The notes under the pieces: model-generated
Database searches by the model: none
Seen by the model: the letters and a program-made list of their open reading frames with translations, nothing else
What the model was told of the DNA's origin: nothing
Translations under genes and position numbers: made by a program
Shown here: positions 35,701-46,077 of the stretch, piece by piece
Numbering within the stretch: position 1 is the stretch's first letter
How the letters are laid out: the number at the start of each line of letters is the position of its first letter
DNA from: Chaunax sp. Z400
Lineage: Eukaryota; Chordata; Actinopteri; Lophiiformes; Chaunacidae
Assembly (NCBI GenBank): GCA_037577475.1
Contig: JBAGJB010000158.1
Span: 328,501-392,500 of the forward strand
DNA length: 64,000 nt
Direction: 5' to 3'

Positions 35701-38700
35701 CGGCATGGCTGAGCGAATTCCTAACCTCAAGTGTGCAGATATCAGATCCACTGTCTGTCTGTCCGACACCATCTCTCCTCATTTGCACTCTCTTTGTGGA
35801 ACACCTCACTAAATTGTCTTCTAATCTTCTGTTATTTCTGTGTCTGCAGTGAAACGGACACCTACATTGGCTACCTGCCGTTAGCCCACGTTTTAGAGCT
35901 CAGCGCTGAACTGGTGTGCATCTCACATGGCTGTCGCATCGGCTACTCCTCGCCTCAGACTCTAACCGACCAGGTCAGTCTACAAAGGCAGGCACAGACA
36001 CGCACATCTTGTGGCCAGCAGGTTTCGTTTCAGTCTGCAGGTGGCTGTCCGTCCACCTTTTATGCTCATTTTCGATTTGTTCATACCAAAAGCTGGGCGT
36101 CAGTCTTGCTGGACCGGTGTTCGGACCTGACCTGGCACATCTAAGGACATCAGCTTTTTCTGTTGGTCGACTGTTTTTATGTCTGTAGCTAACATTATTG
36201 CACTGCCTGTCAGAGCAGCTTCTCTTACGCGACATTTCCACAAGTAAAATAAATATGGAATTGAATATGAAATTCCATCGTAAATCGTTGGTCCTCCTAT
36301 GCAGTCGCACCAACATCTTTGGATGAGCCATGCTAGTCTGAAGGCACAGACTGCTAAAAAGGTGTTGCACATTTGACAAGAGTTGGACATGTAGCGTTAC
36401 AACATAGAGAGGATGAAAAGTTTGGACCAGCTGACAGAAGAAGACAGCACAGAAAGAGGAGAAAGGAGATGGCTGAGACATGCAGCCAAGCAAAGGATTC
36501 TGCTAGATGTGAAGCCCTGGAAACCCTCCAAGGAAAGGATAAAAAGAAAAAGGATGCTTGGATGATTTTTGGAGGGAGGAGGATACTTCATCAAATTAAT
36601 GCATGAAACAACAAATGCCATGAGTTTGTCCATCATCTCTACATCAGGTTTCACTGGAGTTTGGCCAGTGCTCCTTCAGTTATATCGTCTTCTTCCACCC
36701 TCTCCCTCTGCAATGATTTAATGGCACCTGATTGAAAATAATCACCACCAGCTGTTTATCTCGATGAACTAAATCCTAGTATTTGCATAAGAAAGTGGAT
36801 TAAAATTGTATTAATTAGTACTTTTCTCTTGCCAATTTGCCAAAAAAGTGTTGGTATGATATTAAAATGTCTAAAACCTCTGACAGAATCCCAGATGGTA
36901 TGTGAGAGAGTGAATAAATGTAACGTGAATAAAAGTGAAACACGTGAGCTTTTTCTGCCTGGGTCACGTGAGATAGATTTTCATCGGCAAGGGTGGGTGA
37001 AGACAACAACTCCCATGATCCCACGGGACTTCACAACATCACCAGACTGTGACTTTTTAATTGTCTTTATTGGAGTATTTCTAGTGTTAGAAATGAAATA
37101 AGTGCGTTTAAGTCCTCTTTGTCCAGCTGAGATGGAACTGATGAATCACGCATTTCCTTTATCCTTTTAAAACTGGTTCCCCTCCCTCAGCAAAACATTT
37201 GTAGGCTTTTGATAGTGTCCTTTAAAATGTCTTCCATTCAAGGTTCCTATGGTCACGTTTAAAACCCTGTTTTGCTTCATTTTCAGTCCGCCAAGATAAA
37301 AAAGGGCAGTAAGGGTGATACCAGTGTGCTGAAACCTACGCTAATGGCTGCTGTACCAGTAAGTCTTTGCATCACTGCACACATCCATAAGTCAGATTTA
37401 TAGAATAACGTTATTTATCGTACTACAGCCAGACCTTCATATAAAGTCAATGAATAAGAGACTGATAATGTCAGAGGTGTTGGCTGAGGGTTTTCTCTGC
37501 TGGTGTTTGTAGGAGATCATGGATCGAATTTACAAGAATGTCATGACCAAAGTGGAGGAGATGAGTAAATTCCAGAGGACCCTTTTTGTGCTGGCTTACA
37601 ACTACAAGATGGAGCAGATCTCCAAGGGCTACAGCACGCCTCTCTGTGACAGGTGAACACGCCTGTTCCCGTCTATATGAGCCGCTTCAGTTCACGTCCG
37701 CTTACCTCTTGATATCTGAGCAGACACTGACTTCTGTTGCTAAGTCATCTGTGTAATTATGGGTTAACACTGAGCTTCTGGAGAAATTAAGTTTACTCTA
37801 GCATATGAGATTCATAGCATAGCATTTTATCTATCCGTCTGTCCGTCTGTTCTTTCTTTGGTTGTTTCTTTCTTTGGTTTGTTCTTTCTTTCGTTCTTTA
37901 GCCAGGAAGGTCTTTCTGAGATACAAGATCTCCTCTTCCAGGGAGTCCTGGTCAACTTGGCAGCATTGTTTCAAAGAATAAATTTTTTTTTAAAAACAGA
38001 CAATGTTTACACCATAAAGCACACACAATTTAAACAAACCATTCAAAGGAAGAAATAAAACAAGAGAGGCAAACAGGCCATACCAGAAAACAATCCATAT
38101 TATTGATATTGTCTGATGATTCTTCACCAAAATCAATATCTGGATGACATATAGGTTATTGCCAATATCGTAATATTCTGAATGGCTTTTGAAGTCGTCG
38201 TTGGGGTTGATGTCTGATCCACCCCCTGCCATCATCTCCATACTGTGTATTTTACATTTTTTGTCCTCCGCCCCCCTTAGGCTGGTCTTCAAACGGGTGC
38301 GTGCGCTCTTGGGAGGAAACACGCGTATGCTGCTGTCTGGTGGAGCTCCGCTCTCACCTGCCACACAGCGCTTCATGAACATCTGTCTGTGCTGCCCTGT
38401 GGGACAGGGCTACGGCCTGACTGAGACCTGCGGAGCCGGCACCATCAGTGAGAGTAAGAGATGGCCTTTCTTTAAGGGAAGAACACCAGGAAAGTGCAGT
38501 GGGAAATGACGAGAGGAGCAAATTAAAGTATAAATAATATTTTTTTTTCCTGGGGTTTTTTCAGTGTGCGACTACAGCACAGGTCGGGTCGGTGCTCCAC
38601 TGGTTTGTTCTGAGATCACACTGAAGGACTGGGAGGAGGGTGAGTCAAATGGCAATAACCCAGCTTAAGGGGAGGCAAACAAAGGCACGGATGTTTTCTT

Positions 38701-40228
38701 TCTAATCAAGCTTGTGTTCCCCTAGGTGGATATTACACCACTGACAAACACAATCCAGGGGGGGAAATCCTGATCGGCGGTCCCAACGTAACAATGGGTT
38801 ACTACAAAAGTGATGCCCGGAACCGTGACGACTTTTTCGTGGATAGGAACGGCCAGCGATGGTTCTGTACCGGAGACATTGGAGAGTTCCACCCTGATGG
38901 ATGCCTTAAAATCATTGGTAAGAGATCCATGATTTATGTATGTGTGTGTGGTACAAGTTCAGCATCCATGTGGATTATGATGCAGGTTCTATTTCCTTAG
39001 ACCGCAAAAAGGACCTGGTGAAGCTGCAGGCGGGGGAGTATGTGTCTCTTGGAAAAGTGGAGGCCGTTCTGAAGAACTGCTCTCTTATAGACAATATCTG
39101 TGCCTATGCTAACAGGTAAACCGCCTGCACACACTCTGAATGTGTTGAATCATCTTCCCTTTAGGAAGATTTTCTTTAGCCATAGTTTGACTTCTCCCCA
39201 TTAAGTGGTGAAAAAATTCAATGCGTGGACCTTTTTGTGCTCTTTTTCAGTGACCAGTCGTATGTAATTAGTTTTGTGGTGCCCAACCACAAGCAAGTAA
39301 TGACGCTGGCGGAGCAGTTGCATGTGAGGGGCACATGGGAGGAGATCTGCAACAACCCTCAGATGGAGAAGGAGGTCCTTCGCATCATTACTGAGGCTGC
39401 TGTCGCAGGTAGGCGGAAAAGGCCTCTCTGTCTTCACTTATATTCATCCTGGTAATGCTGAAAATGTGTGATCACAGTGGTGAAACCGGCAGTACAATCA
39501 CTGTCAAGTTATTAGCTTCGATTTAAGGCCCGTTTATGCTTCCTGTACTTAGGTACCGTATACGGTCTATCCGTCAACACTGATACAACCATAGGAGGGC
39601 AGTGAAGTGTCAAAAGTTTTGTCAACAACAAATATGGCGCCGGTCAGAAGAGGTTGTGATAATGTACCTAGTAAACACAAAACTGCAATAACGATGTACT
39701 CGGCGGTGGTCTGTGAGGCCATTCGGTACATCGAGACTTGAGGTAGGAGAGTTTTTTCATTTTTTCACTTCACTGTTTTCTTCTTCATTGTGTCCGTACA
39801 TATTTATCGTGCCTTGCTTGAACTGTCGCTACACCGCCCTCAACCATTTCCGGTAGTATTGCTCCATTTCGTCCTACTCATTCATATCGGTAAGCTCTCC
39901 GAAAACGTACACGATAACGTACAAAATGAAAGCAGAAGACGTACGGAAGACTCCGTCCATCTCCGCATCCGTCTTTAACATAGAGCATAAATGGTCCTGA
40001 TAATGTTTGGTCTTGTGTTAGACTCGCACTCATGTTACACCGTCTTTGTCCGTCTCACTTCTCCCCTAAACAGCCAAACTTGAGCGGTTCGAGGTCCCCA
40101 AGAAGATCCGCCTGAGCCCCGAGCCCTGGACTCCAGAGACCGGCTTGGTCACCGATGCGTTCAAACTGAAACGCAAGGCGCTCAAAACACACTACCAGGA
40201 AGACATTGAGAAGATGTACGGTGGGTAA
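26720..40228 (+). CDS. acsl3: Long-chain-fatty-acid-CoA ligase, ACSL3 type (710 aa, 14 coding exons)
   Basis: Activates long-chain fatty acids to acyl-CoA with ATP; known ACSL3 acts at the ER and lipid droplets. Coding exons: 26720-27070, 28345-28522, 28603-28712, 28826-28964, 35580-35730, 35850-35973, 37287-37358, 37513-37652, 38281-38453, 38565-38639, 38726-38917, 39001-39115, 39251-39408, 40074-40228; all phases join. The N-terminus MKLKEDINPLLL plus a hydrophobic helix (about residues 10-33) is the ACSL3 membrane anchor and argues against ACSL4. YTSGSTGIPKG (about 277-287) is the AMP-binding P-loop; GYGLTETCGAG, CTGDIGEFHPDG (about 552) and DRKKDLVKLQAGEYVSL (about 569) are the other signatures. 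The end KLKRKALKTHY...MYGG is typical. Human ACSL3 has 720 aa. Which teleost paralog (3a or 3b) is unknown. Confidence 0.95.
27480..28115 (-). mobile_element. LINE remnant, C-terminal ORF2 region (L1/Tx1-like)
   Basis: The minus strand encodes ARKCILLNWITEKVPSKT followed by W-EIILEC, the short block typical of the ORF2 C-terminus in Tx1/L1-like fish elements. The frame is broken. It lies in acsl3 coding intron 1. Confidence 0.5.
29024..29666 (-). repeat. 3' LTR of the endogenous retrovirus
   Basis: 643 bp with the same termini. The U3 part carries three near-identical segments of the form AATGATAACTCACATCACACAATATATAAG (about 29548-29636), which may be enhancer repeats. A spurious 72-codon frame is identical in both LTRs. 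Confidence 0.95.
29667..29680 (-). other. Polypurine tract
   Basis: On the minus strand AAACAGGAGGGATT directly precedes the 3' LTR terminus TGTTAGG. This is the expected plus-strand primer position. Confidence 0.75.
29784..31493 (-). pseudogene. Retroviral pro-pol fragment (protease and N-terminal RT), truncated
   Basis: Directly in frame with the gag stop. The aspartic protease shows LCDSGACKTVL (active site DSGA) and LLGRDIM. An in-frame TGA stands at 30462-30464. The RT N-terminus follows with QYPLKPDAI, WRMVQDLRPVN and, after another in-frame TGA at 30072-30074, IDLSNAFFSVPLH, LPQGYCENPT and VYVD. Sequence then jumps within the YVDD motif to a short unrelated tail ending at 29784, about 120 bases from the 3' LTR. 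That tail could be the cytoplasmic end of env joined by deletion. RNase H and integrase are missing, so it cannot be functional. Confidence 0.88.
31494..33012 (-). pseudogene. Retroviral gag (matrix-like, capsid, nucleocapsid), frame-broken
   Basis: The N-terminal part (33012-32338) is basic then proline-rich with PTPQQLPQ and TSYTPPTTR, and ends in a premature stop. The capsid part (32371 down to about 31740) is in a second frame and contains the p30-like GETVVEFRVRF, LLGLRTEIQ and MNHAIHAEK blocks of gamma/epsilon retroviruses. The nucleocapsid (31733-31494) is in a third stretch and has one zinc knuckle, CYNCGEHGHWARECP (CX2CX4HX4C). Two frame changes, near 32345 and near 31735, disable it. 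It ends at TGA (31496-31494), which the pol frame follows without shift. Confidence 0.85.
33013..33987 (-). other. Retroviral leader between primer site and gag
   Basis: Non-coding leader of about 975 bp, longer than in many simple retroviruses. It contains a short tandem repeat of AACAGGGACTCT-type units at about 33658-33705. A gag start upstream of 33012 was not settled. Confidence 0.5.
33988..34004 (-). other. Primer binding site, tRNA-Tyr
   Basis: The plus strand reads TCCGGCTCGAAGGACCA, 17 bases equal to the 3' end of tRNA-Tyr including CCA, so the minus (genomic RNA) strand is complementary to it. It lies 5 bases inside the 5' LTR, the usual place. Confidence 0.85.
34010..34654 (-). 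repeat. 5' LTR of the endogenous retrovirus
   Basis: 645 bp. On the minus strand it starts TGTTAGGATAATTGTATATAAG and ends TTTCCTGACA. It contains CCTAAATAAAACAGC (AATAAA poly(A) signal, R region). By eye it differs from the other LTR at about a dozen positions plus a 2-base indel. Confidence 0.95.
34655..35579. other. acsl3 intron, right of the retrovirus
   Basis: No exon or element recognised; AT-rich, with a CAACAACAACAA run at 35179-35190. Confidence 0.5.
35974..37286. other. acsl3 intron without recognisable features
   Basis: Open frames here show no conserved family. The host reading frame resumes at the acceptor TTGCTTCATTTTCAG at 37286. Confidence 0.5.
37830..38070 (-). mobile_element. 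Fish interspersed repeat fragment
   Basis: A TTTCTTT-rich run leads into AGCCAGGAAGGTCTTTCTGAGATACAAGATCTCCTCTTCCAGGGAGTCCTGGTC, a phrase common in teleost repeats (from memory), then an A-rich region. The class is uncertain. Confidence 0.45.
39524..40003. mobile_element. Probable MITE (PIF/Harbinger-like)
   Basis: Imperfect terminal inverted repeats AAGGCCCGTTTATGCTT (39526) and AGAGCATAAATGGTCCT (39982-39998) face each other about 470 bp apart in the last acsl3 intron. The interior contains CGTATACGG and CGTACGGAAGACTCCGTCCATC. The superfamily is a guess from end sequence and length. Confidence 0.5.
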
Positions 40229-40289
40229 TAACACATAGACACATAAAACAAGGAGCTCATAAGCTACTACCAGAACCACTCGGAGTGTG

Positions 40290-40517
40290 GTATACATATA
40301 TACATATGTATATATATATATATATACGTATATACATATATACGTATATATATATATATATATATACGTATATATATATATATATATATATACGTATATA
40401 TATATATATATATACGTATATATATATATATATATATATATACGTATATATATATATATACGTATATATATATACGTATATATATATATACACGTGTATA
40501 TATATATATATATATAT
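40290..40517. repeat. (TA)n microsatellite with TATACG higher-order spacing
   Basis: Alternating TA broken at intervals by single ACG changes giving TATACGTATA palindromes. It lies just past the acsl3 stop in the 3'UTR or flank; a smaller run is at 40816-40878. Confidence 0.95.
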
Positions 40518-40984
40518 AGGCAGTCTGGAAAAAGAAGATTTAAGGGACATTTTAATCTCTATGTTAAAAGACATAAATGGTACCCTATGTAACATTTATG
40601 AAAGTACAATGCATCTCAGTGTATGTTATTCTAATGCAAGCCTAAATACAGTGGCAGGTGTGGTTGGGAGGTTTATATACAAACTACAGCAGAGAAACTG
40701 GATTCTTCAGACACAGACGAGTGAACCGTCCTGATGAAAGTCGCCGATGAGGAACAACATCAATCAGAGAGATGAGAAGAAGTAAGACAACAGAAGCAAA
40801 TTATAAATATATAAAAATATATATACGTATATATATACGTATATATGTGTATCTTATATACGTATATATGTATATACGAGTGTCTTAAAGCCCTCATAGA
40901 CCTCACACGTTATATTAGTAACATGTTTTCATCATGGATTTGTTCATAAAAAGAGGAATTTATGGCAAGCTATTCCCTTTTTTA

Positions 40985-41240
40985 TCAGAATTATAGATAT
41001 CTTTAAATATATTTTGATATCAAGAAATTAATCAGATATCTGTAAATAAATATAGATATATTAAAATGATTCACGATATCCAGAAATAATTCAAGATATC
41101 ATGAATTATCTTTAAGATATCTGAAATTAATTAAAGATATCTTGAAATCATTTTTGATACATATTACAGATATTTGTATAACAATTATAGATATGTTAAA
41201 TATTTTGAGGCTATTTCAGTGGAGCCTATTTATGATATCT
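40985..41240. repeat. Degenerate array of GATATC palindromes
   Basis: AGATATC or ATATCT occurs about every 20-40 bp, embedded in AATTA-TTCAAGATATCTTGAAATTA-like blocks, so each unit is itself partly palindromic. Confidence 0.7.
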
Positions 41241-41244
41241 GAAA

Positions 41245-41370
41245 TTAAATGAATAAATGGATGTATGAAAGTGTTTATTTTGAACATAAATAAAAAGACA
41301 TAAGAAAACTGACAAGAGTAACAGTGTCTGAAAAGGAGTAGGTAGGAGTAAAACTCCCTAACCCTTCTCA
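41245..41370. mobile_element. LINE-like 3' end fragment
   Basis: GGATGTATGAAAGTGTTTATTTTGAACATAAATAAAAAGACATAAG then GAAAAGGAGTAGGTAGGAGTAAAACTC resembles a common fish non-LTR 3' end. Low certainty on the family. Confidence 0.4.
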
Positions 41371-41712
41371 CTTCTCTCTTAACTCAAATATCATTTACGA
41401 CGTCCAAAACGTATTTACAACCAATGACAAATATACAGACAACTATTCCAAACTATTTACATCAATAATTAAGTCCGCATCTATCTACTATTGCACCTAA
41501 GGGCACCCAGATTCACCCACTCAATTAATTCCAGACTTCTAACCCGGACTTTGGGACTTTGTCTCCCAAACCACCAGTCGGATCGTTTCGGAACCTCCGT
41601 CCAGGGTGGGGGGCTTCCAGGGGCGCCAAACACGCCGGCAGTGGTCTACGACTCACGGTTGCCGAGGTACAAGTAATCTACTTTTTATTTTTCAAGTTCC
41701 GCACACTTTCCG

Positions 41713-44700
41713 ATGTCACAGAAGGACGGGGGTGGTGTGTAATTAGCTGGCTTTTTGTCGTGTTTGCTTTTGAAATTCCACTTTTTGCTTGGAGTTACAA
41801 TGCGAAGATTGTCCGGGTGCCCTTTAGTTTTATTTTAGAGAAACCAGGAGCAGCACATTTTGGCGCAACTCTAATGGTTTCCAACCATCCAAATCACAGG
41901 GAACGATCCTGATTCATTGTTTGCTTCTGTTTTTCAGCCAAGGCAGAGAAGCAGCCGTTTGAGAACCTGTACCAGCTGGGTTCGGTGCTCGGCAGCGGAG
42001 GATTCGGTACAGTCTACGCGGCCATCCGCCTTGCAGATGGGCAGCCGGTAAGAGCGAGGAGCCGCTGTGTTTTGGTTCCGCCACATGGCCGCGACTCCTA
42101 GCGTCGAGTTACACACGGCACGCAGCTGCATTCCCGGTTTGCCCTTTAAAAATAAAAGCGGTATAATTAGAGGTCATTCATGACTTTATAATAAAACAAT
42201 ATAATAGTTCCACTGGTTAGCTATTTTACTTTATTTTCATGACTTTATTTTTTATTACATTTCATATTTATGGAGTACATCAACTCCCAAAAAAAAAAAG
42301 ATTAAAAAAATACAACAAAGCAAAAAATAAACAGCAAAGCCTTGGGATATTTTATGTCTGACTAGAGCAAGGATATCCACATCAACACTTGAGATGTCCT
42401 GTAAACCTTTCCATTCCACTGTACCACCGTTCTTTGATGAATGACAGTCATTGAAGAATGAATATTGAATTAGTACACATATAATAAGGTCCATACGTTC
42501 GTATCTGTTGCACTGGTTTGCTATTTTAGAGATTATTCCTCAGCAGTAATCTTAAATTTCTTTATTCCAGTCTGCCAGTTTAGTTACAGACTGACATTTT
42601 CAGATCATCAAGATTATTGTGCGCAACAAGCACTCCTTTTTTTGGGTTTGTGCTTTTATTTGGAAGCTTGTGTCACTTTACTTCCTGTCTTGCTGTTGTC
42701 AGCTGTGTAACTTGACACAGCTCTGTACTGTCTAGCATGTGGTCTTTGTTTCACAAAGAGGAATGTTTTTTTATTTTTAGGCTTCATGCTCCCTATATGG
42801 AAACATAATCTGTCTGTTTTACTGTATGCTCTTTTGAAGCAGGAAGTGGATTCATGTTTAAAAATGTTTTTGGCACCATCTAAAAGTGTTGTGAAAATCC
42901 TCTTTGTTTATAAACAAAGAAATTATTCAACGACAGAGGAATAAAAATGCTTCGTATTCCTGTTAATTTGTAAATTTTGTGTTTGCTGTTCATTTTGTTT
43001 GTTTCTTTACAACTAAGGAATGTATTCTGTCTTTCCAGACCTTAACATTGTATTTGCAAGTCATACATAACTGCATGGATGCTGTTTGTTAATGATGTTA
43101 ATTTTATATGCAGGTGGCGGTGAAGCATGTGCCCAGTGACAGGGTGAACGAGTGGGGCTCTTTGGTGAGATTTACCTAAATTTTCATACTTAGATAAACT
43201 GTTTTATAACAACTTCCAATCAGATTTGATTACTAATTCAACTGTTATCAGTGAATTGTATAATTAAAAAAGGCGAGCTCATTGAGATCAAGAAATGTTT
43301 TTAACAGAGACCTGACAAATCAGTGTAAACACTTACATATATAATTAATAGTACAATACAAATTAGTTCCTCATTAAAGAACACAATTACAAGAACCTAT
43401 GAGTATATTGTAATTTATTGCAATAGATATCTTAGATATTTAACTTAAAGCTCTTTCATAGAATGACAGCAATAAGGGAAGTCAGTAGAGCACACGCCTC
43501 TGTCAAGGCCCAACTGTCCTTTTTAATTCCAAATTCCAACAAGAACATGTATGCTAACATAATGGCTGCCCTAAGGGTTCTGATAAAGTCAGTGTGAAAA
43601 ACAAATTCACGGGTCTGCCTCTTGATCTGGATCGATGCCATATTTTGATGGTTTCTCTCATAGTACATGTCCCACCCTTCGAGTCGGTTTCATGGTAATC
43701 TGTCGAGTGATTTATGTGCTTAAAGTCCAAAAATCCCTACTAAGCAGTGTTCAAAAATTTTCTTGCTCTCATTTGCTCGTTTAAATTTTCTAGACTAAAT
43801 GTTCTCCTTGATCTCTCTCAGTGCGGTACAGTGGTTCCTCTGGAGATTGAGCTGTTGAAGAAGGTGAGCGGGACGTTTGGTGGCGTGGTGCAGCTCTTGG
43901 ACTGGTGGAAGCTGGTGGACGGCTGGCTGGTGGTGATGGAACGCCCCGAGCCGGCACAGGACTTGTTTGATTACATCACAGAGCGTGGGGCTCTAGATGA
44001 AGGGGTAGCGCGTGGCTTCTTCCTGCAGGTTCTGGAGGCTGTGCGTTACTGCTACACCTGTGATGTTGTCCATCGAGACATTAAGGATGAGAACCTGCTG
44101 GTGGACCTCAGGACCGGACAGATCAAGCTCATCGATTTTGGCTCAGGAGCCCTCCTCAAAGACACTGCTTACACGGACTTTGACGGTGAGTCAGATCAAC
44201 CACTGTTTAAGAGCTACTCTGTTGGTTTGGCTTTTTAAGGTTAGAAAACAAAAAATCTGAATATGTCTGAAAGGTTTGGACACAATTAACAAGGAATGGG
44301 CCTTGATTTTTAAATACTTGAATAGTCATTCAATTGTAAAAAATCAAATTGTATTTTCTTGTTAGAAGTCTACAACAGCTGTGCACAATCATTAAAGGGC
44401 AGATAGTTGATTAGTACTCTAAGTGCAGAGTGACTGTCAAATAGTATTTTTGCTTGAAATGCCCATCCCTAATTAACATAACATTGGTGTGGTCGAACAC
44501 TAATGTCAGGTGTTCTGTGAATAAGACCGTTGGTAATGATGACATCAGCGATAGCACTCTTGTATCGGCCTATCACAATGATTACATCATCACCTGATTG
44601 CCATTATTTGAACAAGCACAACTGTTTTGCATAATCATTAGAATCACTTCTATTCACCTGAATAAAACAGCTGGATGGAACAAATGTCATAACTCCATCA

Positions 44701-45568
44701 CTATTTCCACTTTATCTATCACTGATGTTTGACTGGCACTCACTAATGACATCAGTCTTGGACTGGCAGGAACCCTTGAAAAGCATTTTGTAGACCTTGA
44801 GTATATTTTATGATTCTGTTGTAATGACTGCAGTAGCTCAGTAATTTTTGTTAGCATTGATGATCTCCAGTCATACTACTGTCGTATACTTTAGTGAACA
44901 TATAAAATATCCAATTGTCTCTCCAGGTACGCAGGAGTGTAGTCCTCCAGAGTGGATCCGGTCCCATCGGTACCACGGTCGCTCGGCTGCGGTCTGGTCC
45001 CTCGGCGTGCTGCTGTATGACATGGTCTGTGGGTACATCCCATTTGAACACGACGAGGAGATCCTGAGGGGGCGGGTCCACTTCAGACAAAAAATCTCCT
45101 CAGGTCAGTCAAAGTGTGACGTCGGCTCTGCTTAGATCTCAGGATTTGGTTTCAGAGTGATGTTCATTCAATGTTTGCATTAACAAATCAACTTTAGATA
45201 TGATGCATGTATCCTTCAGATACGCTATATGGCCAAAAGTATGTGGACAGTCCTGTCTTTGATTCAGTTCTTAATTTGCTGTGGATTGAACATGTAACAG
45301 CATTAAACAGAAAGTTCCTTAAGTTTGTTGTGTCATTTCCTGTCATGATTCTTCTAAACCTCCTTGTGTGTCTGTTACAGAATGCGAGCAGCTGATTGGC
45401 TGGTGTTTACGCCAGCAGCCGTCCGACCGGCCAACCCTTGAGCAGATCCTCCTCCACCCCTGGGTGACGAGCAGCGATGGACAGCAGACAGGCCAAAGTG
45501 GAATCATGTTTCACGGCATCACAGGCAACTCGTCCTCGTCATCATCCTCCAGCCAGCAGAGCCTCTGA
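41713..45568 (+). CDS. pim2: PIM-family serine/threonine kinase (303 aa, 6 exons), pim2-like
   Basis: Constitutively active survival kinase. Exons: 41713-41734, 41938-42047, 43114-43164, 43822-44185, 44927-45103, 45381-45568; phases join throughout. The start was chosen because MSQKDGG|G is the only nearby ATG whose donor phase fits the acceptor at 41937. Visible: LGSGGFGTV P-loop (25-33), VAVK (K48), hinge ERPEPAQDLFDYITE with the PIM-specific hinge proline (P103), HRDIKDEN (D147), LIDFGSGALLKDTAYTDFDG, SPPEWIRSHRYHGRSA and DMVCGYIPFEHDEEI. The C-terminus is short and serine-rich. Just before SPPEW the segment reads TQEC instead of the family TRVY. PAQDLFDYITE and the linked ftsj1 suggest pim2; teleosts have many pim paralogs, so orthology is inferred. 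Confidence 0.92.
42048..43113. other. pim2 intron without recognisable features
   Basis: AT-rich, no exon or element identified. Confidence 0.5.
43465..43705 (-). repeat. Fish interspersed repeat fragment
   Basis: AGTAGAGCACACGCCTCTGTCAAGGCCCAA followed by CTGCCTCTTGATCTGGATCGATGCCA. The opening block matches the repeat at 63440 (AGTAGAGAAAACCTCTGCCAAGGCCCAA) in this window. Confidence 0.5.
45222..45258. mobile_element. Short DNA-transposon-like fragment
   Basis: ACGCTATATGGCCAAAAGTATGTGGACAG is a phrase shared by many fish DNA-element remnants (from memory). Only one end is visible, in the last pim2 intron. Confidence 0.35.
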
Positions 45569-45672
45569 TTGGTCAAAGAGAAGCTACCACAGGGTGTGGC
45601 ATGGACTTGATTGACAGCTGTCCTATAGTGACGTTTTGCTGTATTTGTGGCGTTGTCGCTCAGGAGTGAGCG

Positions 45673-45709
45673 GCAGCTTGGCCTTCCTGTTCACGGAAGG
45701 CCAAGCTGC
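45673..45709 (+). promoter_or_regulatory. Strong stem-loop in the pim2 3'UTR
   Basis: GCAGCTTGGCCTTCC and GGAAGGCCAAGCTGC form a perfect 15-bp stem with the 7-base loop TGTTCAC, 105 bases after the stop codon. It may be a post-transcriptional element; no known class is assigned. Confidence 0.6.
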
Positions 45710-46077
45710 TATTATAGATCAGTGTTCTTCCCTGTCTAGTGTTCGTTTCAGAGTGCCTTAAGATTTAAAGTTGCTATGGTTGGCGCATTGCCACGGCTAC
45801 CAGCTGCAGATGAGGTGTTGGGCTGGAGATGTGGACAGTTCAGGTTGTAACCCAAAGAATCCCTGTGGTCAAACCCACCCAGGTTTTTTTCTGTCTGATT
45901 TACTGTCAGATACATGTTGTACGCAGTACGACTGGTTATAATCATCTGTAGGGCTGCAACTGTTATTTTCAATGTTGATCCATTTGTTAGTATTCTGACC
46001 GTTAGTTGTTTACTTGTTAATAACGGCGTACGTTGAATTTCCCAGAGGAAAAATGTGACCATATTCAGCCCTGTTTC

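Noticed and set aside
26720..40228. ACSL4 as the identity of the acyl-CoA synthetase
   Set aside because: The N-terminal MKLK-INP membrane anchor and the ITSKDLLQ block fit ACSL3; ACSL4's main isoform lacks this anchor.
40257..40734. Tyr-Ile-Tyr-Ile frames on both strands
   Set aside because: Translation of a TA microsatellite.
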